In this document: piece by piece, positions 1 to 9,134 of the stretch
Layout of the letters: each line of letters begins with the position of its first letter
Position numbering within the stretch: position 1 is the first letter of the stretch
Assembly (NCBI RefSeq): GCF_003390395.1
Contig: NZ_QUOV01000001.1
Location: 3,720,001 to 3,784,000 of the forward strand
Length of the DNA stretch: 64,000 nucleotides
DNA from: Thalassotalea euphylliae
Lineage (GTDB): Bacteria; Pseudomonadota; Gammaproteobacteria; Enterobacterales; Alteromonadaceae
Direction of reading: 5' to 3'
Notes under the pieces: model-generated
Seen by the model: the letters and a program-made list of their open reading frames with translations, nothing else
Told to the model about the DNA's origin: nothing
Database searches by the model: none
Position numbers and translations under genes: made by a program

Positions 1-520
1 TGCGCAAGTCACGTTCACGGTTACCACCAGTGATTGAGTCAACGGTTAGCATCATCACTTTAACGCCGGCCGCTTTGGCACGCTCCATCATGGCTTTGTT
101 CAAGCCGCGATCTTTGTGGAAGTAGAACTGGTAAACTTGCGGAGTATCTACTAGCTCGGCAATTTCTTCTAGACTAACCGTACCTAGTGAAGAAACACCA
201 AACATAGTACCGTATTTTTCTGCCGCTAGCGCTACCGCGCGCTCACCTTTGTGGTGGAATAAGCGTTGCAGTGCTGTTGGTGAGCAGTACACTGGCATAT
301 CCAGCTTTTGCCCCATGACGGTAGTTGATAAATCAACATCTTCAACGCCAGTTAGTACGCTTGGCAATAAATCACAGCTTTCAAACGCATCAGTGTTGCG
401 ACGATACGTGGTTTCGTCGTCGGCACCACCATCAATGTAGTTAAAGATAGGGCCTGGTAGGCGCTGTTTTGCTAGTTTTCTAAAATCATGAAAGTTATGA
501 CATTGTTTTAATCGCATCAT
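1..520 (-). CDS. lldD: L-lactate dehydrogenase, FMN-dependent (partial, C-terminus off window)
   Basis: The minus strand opens at an ATG at 520 and reads as an FMN-dependent alpha-hydroxy-acid oxidising enzyme to the window edge. It has the early YIDGGADDE stretch, the PVYCSPTALQRL substrate/FMN region and the LTVDSITGGNRERDLR region near the edge. The family oxidises L-lactate to pyruvate at the membrane and passes electrons to quinone. It follows dld by 17 bp and is the last visible gene of the lldP-dld-lldD run, so it is probably co-transcribed. About 173 residues are visible, roughly 45% of a usual LldD. The family call is firm; L-lactate as the substrate is inferred from the neighbours. 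Confidence 0.9.
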   Translation of the reverse strand, partial: MMRLKQCHNFHDFRKLAKQRLPGPIFNYIDGGADDETTYRRNTDAFESCDLLPSVLTGVEDVDLSTTVMGQKLDMPVYCSPTALQRLFHHKGERAVALAAEKYGTMFGVSSLGTVSLEEIAELVDTPQVYQFYFHKDRGLNKAMMERAKAAGVKVMMLTVDSITGGNRERDLR

Positions 521-537
521 TAGCAATTCCTCATTGA

Positions 538-2238
538 CTAGCAACAAGCACAGTTGCGTTTGTGCTTGTCCATTTGACCAACGCCTGGATTAAAGCTATT
601 GGTTGGATCAAGCTGTTGATAAAAGGCTTTTACACCCGGTTCTGCTTCATAAAGGTGACCGACGTTGTGCTCAGCAGGGTATTTAGCCCCGCGAGAGTCG
701 AGTAGCGCGAGCATTTCTTTTTTCACTTTTTTTGCATCGGCACCTTTTTTCAGGACATAGTCTTGATGGAAGACATAGCAGAAGAAGTGTCCATAATATA
801 ATGACTTATCGATTTGGCTGGCGATCGACTCTGGCAATTCTTCTTGCCACAGTGGATCGTTGCGCTTAAGCGCAATATCTAACGCTAAGATATCGCCAAC
901 TGTTTTATCGTGAAGCGTTTGATAGCGAATGGCAGCACCCGCCGCAGCAAAACGCTGCAAATAAGCTTTCGCCGCTTCGTCTGGCAGGCATTCAAAGTAA
1001 TCTCCTGCGTCAGGGTTTTCTTTGAAATAGCTCGCCAAAAAGCTAGACGCTTCGGCAATGCCTTCATCACTCATCTTCAAAATTAAGTGATGTTCGTACT
1101 TGTCACGATAAGCCAACATTCGCTCAGGTAAATGCTGTGGAAAACACTTACTTGCCACTTGCAATACGCGATCGCTCATATACTTAGGCAATAATGGCAC
1201 CTTGTTTAAGGTGGCATCCACACGACCTTTTAAGGCAAACAGCTTAGGTAACCTGTCGGTACCTAAATGCTCAATACTTAAGAAAGTGTCTTTACCGTAT
1301 TTCGCCGCGATATCGAAAATATCACGGTGCATATACTCACCCACTTCTGGCAGATGCTTGAAGGTGCTAAGAATATGTCGACGCAAGTGGGTTAAGGTAT
1401 CGGGATTATTGGTACCGATATAATAAGTTTGCTCTTGTTTAGCCACTTCAAAGGTGTCTAAACGCACCGCAAAAACAGCCACTTTACCGGCACAGCCACT
1501 GGCTTCATAAAGACGAGTCGTATCGGCATTAAAACGACTTGGCGTGTCGGCATCGACATCGCGTAAACGCTCAAGGTAGTCGCTGGCACTGGCTTTTTCT
1601 TTGGTCGCTAAACTTGCCAGCGAGAATTTTTCTGCTTCTAAGTTCGCTAAGATTTGCTCAGGCGTATCACCCAAGTCGATACCTAAGTGATTGACGAGTT
1701 CCAGTTGGCCTTGCTCGTTCACCCAAGCATAAAGTGATAATTCGGTATAGGCAGGGCCACGTTTCACCAGTGCGCCACCAGAATTATTGGCAATGCCACC
1801 AACAATGGATGCTCCTAAACAAGACGAGCCAATTACCGAATGCGGCGCTCGGTTAAGCGGCTTAAGTGTTTTTTCCAAGGTATGTAAGGTTGTACCCGGG
1901 AAGCTGATCACTTGCTCACCTTCACCCAATACCAAGAGCTTATTCATCGCCAAGGTATTGATGATGACAATTTCTCTGTCGTAGTCATCACCACTTGGGG
2001 TTGAACCTTCCGTCAGGCCAGTGTTCGCCGCTTGCATAATCATAATGCAGTCAGCAGCAACACAAAGTTTTAATACTTGCCAAAATTCAACCAGTGTTTC
2101 AGGGAAAACAACAGCTAGCGCGCTACCACCACCTGAGCGCCAACCGGTGCGAAAATGCTCGGTGCTTTTCTGGCCAACGCGAATTTTGTTTTCACCTAAC
2201 GCATCGGTTAAATCTGAAATAAGTCGTTTCTTATCCAT
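538..2238 (-). CDS. dld: Quinone-dependent D-lactate dehydrogenase (FAD-binding)
   Basis: This 566-aa protein matches the length of E. coli-type Dld. The N-terminal third is a FAD_binding_4 domain, with the segments AANTGLTEGSTPSG and IGSSCLGASIVGGIANNSGGALVKRGPAYTE (broken here only for naming) supplying the flavin-binding loops. The C-terminal half fits the Dld membrane-binding domain and includes PAEHNVGHLYEAEP. The very C-terminus ends in a CACC cysteine cluster. Dld oxidises D-lactate to pyruvate at the inner membrane and feeds the quinone pool. It lies between lldP and lldD, so the cluster can use both lactate enantiomers. The start at 2238 leaves a 57-bp gap to lldP. Confidence 0.93.
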   Translation of the reverse strand: MDKKRLISDLTDALGENKIRVGQKSTEHFRTGWRSGGGSALAVVFPETLVEFWQVLKLCVAADCIMIMQAANTGLTEGSTPSGDDYDREIVIINTLAMNKLLVLGEGEQVISFPGTTLHTLEKTLKPLNRAPHSVIGSSCLGASIVGGIANNSGGALVKRGPAYTELSLYAWVNEQGQLELVNHLGIDLGDTPEQILANLEAEKFSLASLATKEKASASDYLERLRDVDADTPSRFNADTTRLYEASGCAGKVAVFAVRLDTFEVAKQEQTYYIGTNNPDTLTHLRRHILSTFKHLPEVGEYMHRDIFDIAAKYGKDTFLSIEHLGTDRLPKLFALKGRVDATLNKVPLLPKYMSDRVLQVASKCFPQHLPERMLAYRDKYEHHLILKMSDEGIAEASSFLASYFKENPDAGDYFECLPDEAAKAYLQRFAAAGAAIRYQTLHDKTVGDILALDIALKRNDPLWQEELPESIASQIDKSLYYGHFFCYVFHQDYVLKKGADAKKVKKEMLALLDSRGAKYPAEHNVGHLYEAEPGVKAFYQQLDPTNSFNPGVGQMDKHKRNCACC

Positions 2239-2295
2239 ATTAATCTCGAATCAGTAATCGTTAACACGTGTGTAACGGATTAACTTTTCTAACGT

Positions 2296-3996
2296 TTAGC
2301 CAAGTGGACCAGTCAGTTGCAAGCCGTATAAGGCAAACATGACTAACGCGCCAGCAAATAACACATAGTAAATCGTTGGCAATACTGTTTTTCTTAAGGT
2401 TGCCCCTTCTTGGCCAAGCAGGCCGACAGTAGCACTGGCCGCAACAACGTTGTGAATGGCAATCATATTACCGGCAGCAGCGCCAACCGCTTGGGCTGCA
2501 ATAATAATCGCAGGCGATAGGTGTAAGCTGACTGCTGCTTCATATTGGAATTGGCTGAACATCATGTTCGAAACAGTATTTGATCCTGCGATAAAGGCAC
2601 CTAGTGCACCAATGGTTGGGCTGATCAGTGGGAAGGCATCACCAAACCAAGTGGCAAACATTTGCGCGCTGCTCATTGGCATGCTTGGTAAATCAGCCAT
2701 GTTCACACCCGAGTTAATAAACAAGCGCACCATCGGGATAGTGAAAATCAGCACGAAGCCAGCACTGAAAATAGTTTTGCTCGACTCTTTAAACGCTTTG
2801 CTTAGCGCATCGCCACGCGTAGTTGTGCTACCTTGCAACATTACCGCTGCTAGCGCGCCAATGAGTAATAAACCACCCGGCAAGTAAAGCGGGCTAAATG
2901 CTGTACTCACACCGGCTTCACCAAGAATGTCGGTAAAACCAATACTGACGCTGTTGAGTAGTGCTTTGAAATCACCAAACACACGTGAGCAAACTAAAAG
3001 AGCAGCCACTAGTAGATAAGGCGTCCAAGCAACGACTTGTGACATTGGCTTGGTCACTTTCAGATCGTTATCAGCAATTTCCAGTTTACCTAACCAGTTT
3101 TCTGGCCATTGTGACTTTTCAGGGAATTGCCAATGTTTTTTAGGGGTTAAGAAACCCTTTTTCGCAGCACTGACGACAATAGCCATGCTCACTAAACCAC
3201 CAATTAATGATGGGAATTCTGGCCCTAGGAAAATACCTGTTAACGCATAAGGAATGGTGAAGGCGATACCGGCGAATAATGCGAAAGGTAAAATTTCTAA
3301 GCCTTCTTTCCAGCTTTTATTTTTGCCGAAAAAGCGGGTTAGCATCATCACCATAAACAATGGCATTAAAGTACCAATAATAGCGTGAATAATGGCAACG
3401 TCAGCCGTGATAAGCTGTAGGTACTGATCCCATGTCCAACCTTGGCTGGCTAATTGCGCTTCAATAGCAACTGTGTCTAAACCTTTGTTAACACCAATAA
3501 CAATTGGCGTACCAACAGCACCAAATGACACTGGCGTACTTTGGATCATCATTCCCATCAGTACCGCAGCTACTGCTGGGAAACCAATAGCCACCAATAA
3601 TGGCGCGGCAATCGCAGCAGGTGTACCAAAACCTGAAGCACCTTCAATAAAAGTACCAAAACACCAAGCAATAACAATCGCTTGGATACGTCTATCAGGG
3701 GATACTTGGGTAAAACCTTGGCGAATAACGGCAATAGCACCGGTGTGTTTTAACGTGTTAAGCAGGAAAATAGCGCCAAAGACAATCCATAGAACAGACA
3801 CGGTAATCCCCATACCCTGTAAAATAGAGGCAATAACTCTATTGGCGCTCATGTCCCAAACTAATAACCCTAATAAAGCGGTCACCAATAGTACTACTGG
3901 CATCGCTTTTTTCGCTGGCCAGTGCAAACCGACCAATAATAATGCTGAAAGAGCAATTGGCATCAACGCCAAAAAGCCCAGAGTAAGTTCACTCAC
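2296..3996 (-). CDS. lldP: L-lactate permease (LldP/LctP family)
   Basis: This is a polytopic membrane protein of about 566 aa with the LctP-family hallmarks [20 protein letters not shown] near residue 115 and [14 protein letters not shown] near residue 460. It takes up lactate with protons. The frame opens at a TTG at 4002 only 2 nt from a GGAG; the GTG at 3996 has that ribosome site about 8 nt upstream and is the better start. It is the first gene of the minus-strand lactate cluster. A divergent LysR gene lies 207 bp away and is the obvious candidate regulator. Confidence 0.93.
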   Translation of the reverse strand: MSELTLGFLALMPIALSALLLVGLHWPAKKAMPVVLLVTALLGLLVWDMSANRVIASILQGMGITVSVLWIVFGAIFLLNTLKHTGAIAVIRQGFTQVSPDRRIQAIVIAWCFGTFIEGASGFGTPAAIAAPLLVAIGFPAVAAVLMGMMIQSTPVSFGAVGTPIVIGVNKGLDTVAIEAQLASQGWTWDQYLQLITADVAIIHAIIGTLMPLFMVMMLTRFFGKNKSWKEGLEILPFALFAGIAFTIPYALTGIFLGPEFPSLIGGLVSMAIVVSAAKKGFLTPKKHWQFPEKSQWPENWLGKLEIADNDLKVTKPMSQVVAWTPYLLVAALLVCSRVFGDFKALLNSVSIGFTDILGEAGVSTAFSPLYLPGGLLLIGALAAVMLQGSTTTRGDALSKAFKESSKTIFSAGFVLIFTIPMVRLFINSGVNMADLPSMPMSSAQMFATWFGDAFPLISPTIGALGAFIAGSNTVSNMMFSQFQYEAAVSLHLSPAIIIAAQAVGAAAGNMIAIHNVVAASATVGLLGQEGATLRKTVLPTIYYVLFAGALVMFALYGLQLTGPLG

Positions 3997-4203
3997 TCTC
4001 AAGTCTCCTAATCGTTATATTCTTAGATGTTTGTTTACCAGTCCTTGCGTTCTAGTGATTGTTTTTCTAGTGCTTGCTGTTGTAGTCATTTTGGTAAACA
4101 AAATTAGCGGGAATGTACAATTATCAGAACTATTAATATATATTAATAAAAGAGAATCATTTTTTCCTTTTTTGACATAATCACTCCTTTATTTGGTTAA
4201 CGC
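3997..4203. promoter_or_regulatory. Divergent promoter region between lldP and the LysR gene
   Basis: About 200 AT-rich bases separate the two divergent starts. LysR-type regulators normally bind such a region and control both directions. No single operator could be picked out with certainty. The call rests on gene arrangement. Confidence 0.45.
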
Positions 4204-5109
4204 ATGGTTAAAGCAGACGACATTTTTCTTTTTGTACAAGTAGTTGATGAAGGCTCTTTCTCAAGAGTGGCAGAAAAACTAGCAATGACAAATTCAGTGG
4301 TGAGCAAGCGTATTTCGCGCTTAGAGCAAGAATTAAACGTACAACTTTTCTATCGCACCACGCGCAAGCTCAATCTTACGGAGGCAGGCCATGCGCTTTA
4401 TGGCAAAGCGCGGTTAGCAAAACAAGCCCTACAAGACGCACAAGACACAGTAACGGGCTACGGCGATGCCGTGCGCGGTAAAATAAAGGTGACAGTTCCC
4501 GTTGTCTCGGCTCATGTTATTTTAAGTAGATCTATCGCTGAATTCTGCAAGCTATACCCCGATGTTGAAATAGAGCTAATAGTCACCAATCGCATGGTTG
4601 ATATTATTAATGACGGCTTTGACTTAGCCATACGTACTGCAGATTTGGAGGATTCTTCACTCATTGCTAGGCGCTTGATCGACTCGCGCTGGGTCGTTTG
4701 TGCAAGTCCCGGCTATGTTGCTCAGCACGGCAAACCGCCGCACCCAGCACAGTTAAAAGATCATCAATGTTTGATCTACAAGTATGAAGGAGTGGGGCCA
4801 GATAACTGGCAATTTAGCGATCATGAACAAGACTTTTATGTGCAAGTGGTTGGTCGCTTTCACGCCAATAGCTTGGAATCGATTAGGCAGGCACTGTTGA
4901 ATGATTTTGGCATCGCCTATCTACCACAAGTGTTAATACACGAAGATTTAAAAAGTGGCCGCCTTGTGCCGTTATTAGATGACTACGCGGCAAAAAATTT
5001 AGGGGTGTATGCTGTCTACCCACGTTCACGACAACCAGATAAAAAGCTTAACTTATTAGTGGAGCATTTTCGCGACGCTTTTCAACATAAGAAAGAGTAT
5101 TTTTATTAA
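4204..5109 (+). CDS. LysR-family transcriptional regulator
   Basis: This 301-aa protein has a winged helix-turn-helix at about residues 3-62 (VDEGSFSRVAEKLAMTNS, then SKRISRLEQELNVQLFYR) followed by a LysR substrate-binding domain (residues 90-295, with AHVILSRSIAEFCKLYPDVE and NSLESIRQALLNDFGIAYLP). It is divergent from the lactate cluster and probably regulates it. It belongs to the DsdC/AaeR-like broad group and is not orthologous to the GntR-type LldR of enterobacteria. The ligand is unknown. Confidence 0.88.
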   Translation: MVKADDIFLFVQVVDEGSFSRVAEKLAMTNSVVSKRISRLEQELNVQLFYRTTRKLNLTEAGHALYGKARLAKQALQDAQDTVTGYGDAVRGKIKVTVPVVSAHVILSRSIAEFCKLYPDVEIELIVTNRMVDIINDGFDLAIRTADLEDSSLIARRLIDSRWVVCASPGYVAQHGKPPHPAQLKDHQCLIYKYEGVGPDNWQFSDHEQDFYVQVVGRFHANSLESIRQALLNDFGIAYLPQVLIHEDLKSGRLVPLLDDYAAKNLGVYAVYPRSRQPDKKLNLLVEHFRDAFQHKKEYFY

Positions 5110-5158
5110 GAAGCCGCCAGTTGTCGCATGAAGTGACACCAATAGATTCCACGATGCA

Positions 5159-5183
5159 CTTTCGGTGCTAGCTGCACCGAAAG
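5159..5183. terminator. Hairpin between convergent LysR and phoH genes
   Basis: CTTTCGGTGC and GCACCGAAAG form a perfect 10-bp stem around a 5-nt loop between the stops of two convergent genes. No strong T-tract follows on either strand, so it is either a weak bidirectional terminator or only an mRNA 3'-end structure. Confidence 0.5.
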
Positions 5184-5204
5184 CGCCATACTCTGCAATG
5201 AAAA

Positions 5205-5738
5205 CTACAAATTTTCTTCCGCAAATGATGCTAAACGACTTCTTACTACACCGTTAAGATTAATGGTGGCACTTCCTGGGAAGTCTTTAAATCGCTCGAC
5301 AATATAGGTTAAACCAGAGGTCACGGCGGTTAAGTAGTTGCTGTCAATTTGTGCCAAGTTACCCGAGCACACTAGCTTAGTCCCTTCACCACAACGAGTA
5401 ATGATGGTTTTTAGCTGAGAGGCCGTGAGATTTTGACATTCATCCAGCAACACAATGGCATTTTGAATACTACGACCGCGCATAAAGTTGACTGACTTAA
5501 ACTGAATATTGGCTTTTTCCATAATGTAATTCATGCTGCCACTCATGCTTTCATCTTGCTTGTGCAAAACTTCCAACGAGTCGGTAATGGCCGCCAGCCA
5601 AGGAGCCATTTTCTCTTCTTCTGTGCCCGGCAAGAAACCAATTGATTCGGCAATTTCTGGTGTGCTGCGAGTCACAATGACTTTATCGTAGAGGCCACGT
5701 TCAATCACTTGCTCTAACGCGGCGGCCAAGGCCAATAG
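5205..5738 (-). pseudogene. phoH: C-terminal half of the host PhoH-family ATPase, severed by the island
   Basis: This encodes the last 177 residues of a PIN-PhoH protein: LLALAAALEQVIERG, VTRSTPEIAESIGFLPGTEEEK, the Walker B stretch AIVLLDECQNLT, and SGNLAQIDSNYLT. It lacks the PIN domain and the Walker A motif. Those lie on the minus strand at 59335-60189, and joining the codons there (GGT AAA ACA) to CTA TTG at 5738 restores GPAGCGKTLLALA in frame, for a protein of about 462 aa. An internal Met at 5735 could start a fragment, but no ribosome site supports it. This half is now cut off from its promoter and is almost certainly dead. Confidence 0.93.
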
Positions 5739-5753
5739 TGTTTTGAGGTATTA
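5739..5753 (+). other. attL: left island junction
   Basis: The shared core TGTTTT (5739-5744) joins host phoH to the island. One base further in lies AGGTATTA (5746-5753), whose exact reverse complement TAATACCT sits at the inner side of the right junction (59328-59335). Such an inverted pair next to the crossover region is what a tyrosine-recombinase core site looks like. Confidence 0.75.
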
Positions 5754-5855
5754 TAAATTAAAAATAGACACACCGACCGACCGATTAAATGCTATGATTT
5801 ATATTTATTTATCTGAAAGTCGATAAAAATTTTAAAGTATACCCAAGTTAGCCCT
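5754..5855 (+). promoter_or_regulatory. Left-end leader and probable promoter of the integration operon
   Basis: An AT-rich 100-bp leader lies between attL and the first operon gene. It contains tandem GACC-type repeats (CACCGACCGACCGATT, 5771-5786) and a TATGAT hexamer near 5793. The repeats could be recombinase arm sites or a regulator site. This is inference from position only. Confidence 0.35.
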
Positions 5856-8800
5856 ATGAAAAACTATAAAAATAAAAGCATCCTCAGCATCGACAATACA
5901 ATTTTCCAAACCTTAGCCCCAAAAGGCAGCTTTTTACAACATTGTTTAATCAATTCTAAATGGGATGATGAAAACGAAAAAACCTCATCTCTTGCGCATT
6001 ACAATTTACGATTAGCAATATCAAAGTTACTGCAACTGATAAATGCTAACGAAGAAGATCACCGAGCATTAATCCATTTATTAGTGAGTAAACCAGAGAC
6101 TATAACCATCACAGATCTTATCCAAGGTTACAAGTCAGTTGAGCTAGCATTAGTAAACAGCTTTCCGTTGAGCAGAGCCAAAAGCTACAGCACCGCAGTC
6201 AGAAACTTTTTCAATTCATTCAGTGCCTCCATAGAAAATGGATTTAATGCATCAGAACTAGCTTATGAAACACTATTATCAACAAATGTAGACTTTAAGA
6301 AAAACCCTAACATCGACCTTTTTACAATTGATGTAAAAAATAAAATTAAGTTTACCGTTATTGATCCCGATACTTTTCCAAATCTATTTGTTAAGAACTC
6401 GGTTTTACACAATCTTTTAATCAATTTAGAAAACGCTTCAAAAGAACAGCCCTTTGAATACTCCGTCATTGCTGGCTTTAAAAAAGTGTTACGCGAAATT
6501 GAGCATTGGCCTGAAAATTCTCAAATAAAAATACTACTCAACAGCCCATTAAACCAATTAACGCTAAATACAATTATCGATGCGCTAATCGATTTTGAGA
6601 AAAACTTACATAAAGCGTTGCCAAATAGAAAGTTAAATCAGCTAAGTACACTATTTAGACAGAAGCTCTTTGATCATGGGCTAACTGCTCCTGTGCTAAA
6701 TAAAGCGAAAGACCTTTTCAAAACCAATTTCAACAGCTCAGGTCAGTTAAAATTTAAGCCACGCTTCATAATACAATGTGAAAACAATGAGCATATTGTA
6801 GATTCATTCCAACTACCATTGGTTCTGCCGTTGGAGAGTGTGGGAGAGAATTGTTTTAATCAGTTAGAAAAAATATCAGAAGCCAGCGCTGCCGATACGG
6901 ACAGCGTAACTGACCTAATAGAAATCTTGATGCTGCTTCAGCAAGGAGGATATAGTGATGCGAGATTACTATTTGCTAAAAAGTCCGAAGACTTGATTAC
7001 TTATAATGTTTCCAAGGGCTTAATAGATCTAGAGTTATTAATCACCGAACATTTCCCAAATAAGAAGCAAGAAAAGCTGCAACTCATTCGTGACTTTCTG
7101 AACCTATGCGATAGTCCAACTCAAAACGGGAGGTTACTAAAAGATTTTGAGATTGATTCAACCATTAATCCAAAAGAAAAAATTAACACTATGGCTTTTC
7201 AAGGTTATTCCAAAGCTAACGGTAAAAAGTATGATGTCACCGTAAAGTTTAACCTTACTAAATTAGCGCCATTGTTAAAGCCAAATAGCGTTCTGGTTAC
7301 AGCATTGAACAACCTACAAACTCACACAGCGACCACGCCAATGCCTGCCCCATCGTTATCTGATATAGAGCGAACTTTGGGCTATGTCGTAGATACATCA
7401 TTAGAGTCGGCACAAATAAAGCATATCCTTAGCAGCCCATTGTCTGAATTAGAGCAGCGAGATTTCAGGTTGGGTTTTGCTCAGCTTGAAGACATCATCG
7501 ATGAGCAAGATATACAATTAAAAGCTCCTAGAAGCCAAGGTTTACGTACATTCTTAAGTAATCATGCGGGTAAAATCAACGGCCTGATTGATATAAAAAA
7601 CTGTGGTTTCAAATCTCGGTTTAGCGCTTCTGATGAAATGAATGCTCAAAAACTAATTGAGCCTGTAGATGAGAATGGCGATGTCTTACCCAGCCCTATT
7701 TTAAACCAACAACAATCGCTGTCAGAGCTAAGAAAAAGTGTACAAGAGTACTTTGAAAAGCCAATTAACCAGATACTAAATGCGTGTAAGAAAGAAGTTG
7801 AATGCTATAAACAGCTTGTATCTACTTTTAACGATTACACGAAAAAAGACGAAAATGGGGTTTACATCAAAGATATCCCAGAAGAAGTTCTTGCTTTAGT
7901 TAAAAACAATCAAGTTGACGAAGGTAGAGGAATTCTAAAGTCACAAGCGAGTTCCATCCGAAAAGAATTTACAAATGAAGTTGTGATGGGGGCTTACCTT
8001 CGACATCAACTATCCATTGGCATATCAGGCTCAACTTACTGCTCTCAAAAATCTGAATTAATCCCAACTCATGTGAAACACTGGTTTCCTAACTCAAGTA
8101 CAGGTATGAGAGATTTTTTTTGGTCAGGCATATTTTTACCAAAAAACATTCTTCTTGTGTGCTTTATCAGATTAGTTACTAGAACCACTTGGAATAAAGA
8201 TGTAATAGCTACATTGACTCGTGCAAATTTGCCAGAGCAAATGCCAGAAGGACCTTTTGTACTTGCTGGCTTCAAAGAAAAAGTAGGTAAAGAGACTACG
8301 CCCGTTACGATTGAGCCACATGAAAAAGAAATTCGTGAGGTGATCAGCTTTCTTATTCAACACCATGACAACATGATACGAATGGACTTTCAACCAGATA
8401 GTATTTGGGATACTCCGGGTTCGACAAAACTAAATTTCCTATCGGCAGCTATTATAGACAGGCTACGTGATCACTACACCCTTCCATATTTTCGGATGGA
8501 GTTATTAGCCAAACATCAAATGAACCTTAGAAAAGGTATCGACGGTAGCTTGGTTAATTCACAACGAGAACGGAATCATGCAAGCAGTAGAGTCACTTCT
8601 GCTTATCTAACGCACCCTATCGCCGTGATTGAATATGAAGCCAACAATGCTGACTTTCAGCGAAAATTTGAGACAACCGTTCAGTTTAGACATAAAGAAG
8701 CATCTATAGAGAAATACGGCTTAGATCGTAGCAACATTGACGAGGATTTGATCGTAGCACCAGCGGATCATAAAGAAGAATTGCCAGATTGGTTCATTTT

Positions 8801-9134
8801 AGCAGACGGTTCATCTTGCACAGATATCTTCGCTGCTGTTGATAAATCTAAGCAAGATAGCATTTGTAAAGGTCGAAAGTGCCATTCAGGGGAAGGCTGC
8901 GAGTTTAATCGCGTTGAACTGGGTGTTGATGAATTTGTACGAACCTTGCGACATCAGGCTTATTACATAGCACGCGGTGAGGTGCTGTTGGCAAAGCATG
9001 GTAGAGAATATTTTGATGAATATATTGCACCTGATATGCGATTTACATTTGGTTTAGTGAAGTATGTAGAGTTATCCAATCCTCTAATGTTCAAAGAAGC
9101 TAAAGGGAGATTAGAAAATGAACAGCAATCTTAA
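5856..9134 (+). CDS. Large protein of unknown function, first gene of the integration operon
   Basis: This 1092-aa protein is not recognised. Most of it is helical with no clear motif. Near residues 1005-1017 it has a Cys/His cluster, CKGRKCHSGEGC, that could bind zinc. A segment near residue 880 (FRMELLAKHQ) and a later HASSR/EY stretch vaguely recall the catalytic half of tyrosine recombinases, but the R-H-R-H-Y set cannot be traced with confidence. It overlaps the next gene by 17 bp, so the two are translationally coupled. Its position next to attL and its coupling to two real recombinases suggest a role in integration or excision. It may be a very diverged third recombinase. Confidence 0.7.
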   Translation: MKNYKNKSILSIDNTIFQTLAPKGSFLQHCLINSKWDDENEKTSSLAHYNLRLAISKLLQLINANEEDHRALIHLLVSKPETITITDLIQGYKSVELALVNSFPLSRAKSYSTAVRNFFNSFSASIENGFNASELAYETLLSTNVDFKKNPNIDLFTIDVKNKIKFTVIDPDTFPNLFVKNSVLHNLLINLENASKEQPFEYSVIAGFKKVLREIEHWPENSQIKILLNSPLNQLTLNTIIDALIDFEKNLHKALPNRKLNQLSTLFRQKLFDHGLTAPVLNKAKDLFKTNFNSSGQLKFKPRFIIQCENNEHIVDSFQLPLVLPLESVGENCFNQLEKISEASAADTDSVTDLIEILMLLQQGGYSDARLLFAKKSEDLITYNVSKGLIDLELLITEHFPNKKQEKLQLIRDFLNLCDSPTQNGRLLKDFEIDSTINPKEKINTMAFQGYSKANGKKYDVTVKFNLTKLAPLLKPNSVLVTALNNLQTHTATTPMPAPSLSDIERTLGYVVDTSLESAQIKHILSSPLSELEQRDFRLGFAQLEDIIDEQDIQLKAPRSQGLRTFLSNHAGKINGLIDIKNCGFKSRFSASDEMNAQKLIEPVDENGDVLPSPILNQQQSLSELRKSVQEYFEKPINQILNACKKEVECYKQLVSTFNDYTKKDENGVYIKDIPEEVLALVKNNQVDEGRGILKSQASSIRKEFTNEVVMGAYLRHQLSIGISGSTYCSQKSELIPTHVKHWFPNSSTGMRDFFWSGIFLPKNILLVCFIRLVTRTTWNKDVIATLTRANLPEQMPEGPFVLAGFKEKVGKETTPVTIEPHEKEIREVISFLIQHHDNMIRMDFQPDSIWDTPGSTKLNFLSAAIIDRLRDHYTLPYFRMELLAKHQMNLRKGIDGSLVNSQRERNHASSRVTSAYLTHPIAVIEYEANNADFQRKFETTVQFRHKEASIEKYGLDRSNIDEDLIVAPADHKEELPDWFILADGSSCTDIFAAVDKSKQDSICKGRKCHSGEGCEFNRVELGVDEFVRTLRHQAYYIARGEVLLAKHGREYFDEYIAPDMRFTFGLVKYVELSNPLMFKEAKGRLENEQQS

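Noticed and set aside
3473..4180. 235-codon plus-strand frame opposite lldP
   Set aside because: It is antisense to a conserved permease and shows no protein-like pattern.
5205..5735. Functional short PhoH started at the internal Met at 5735
   Set aside because: It would lack Walker A and the PIN domain, has no ribosome site, and the rejoined reading frame explains it fully as a severed half.
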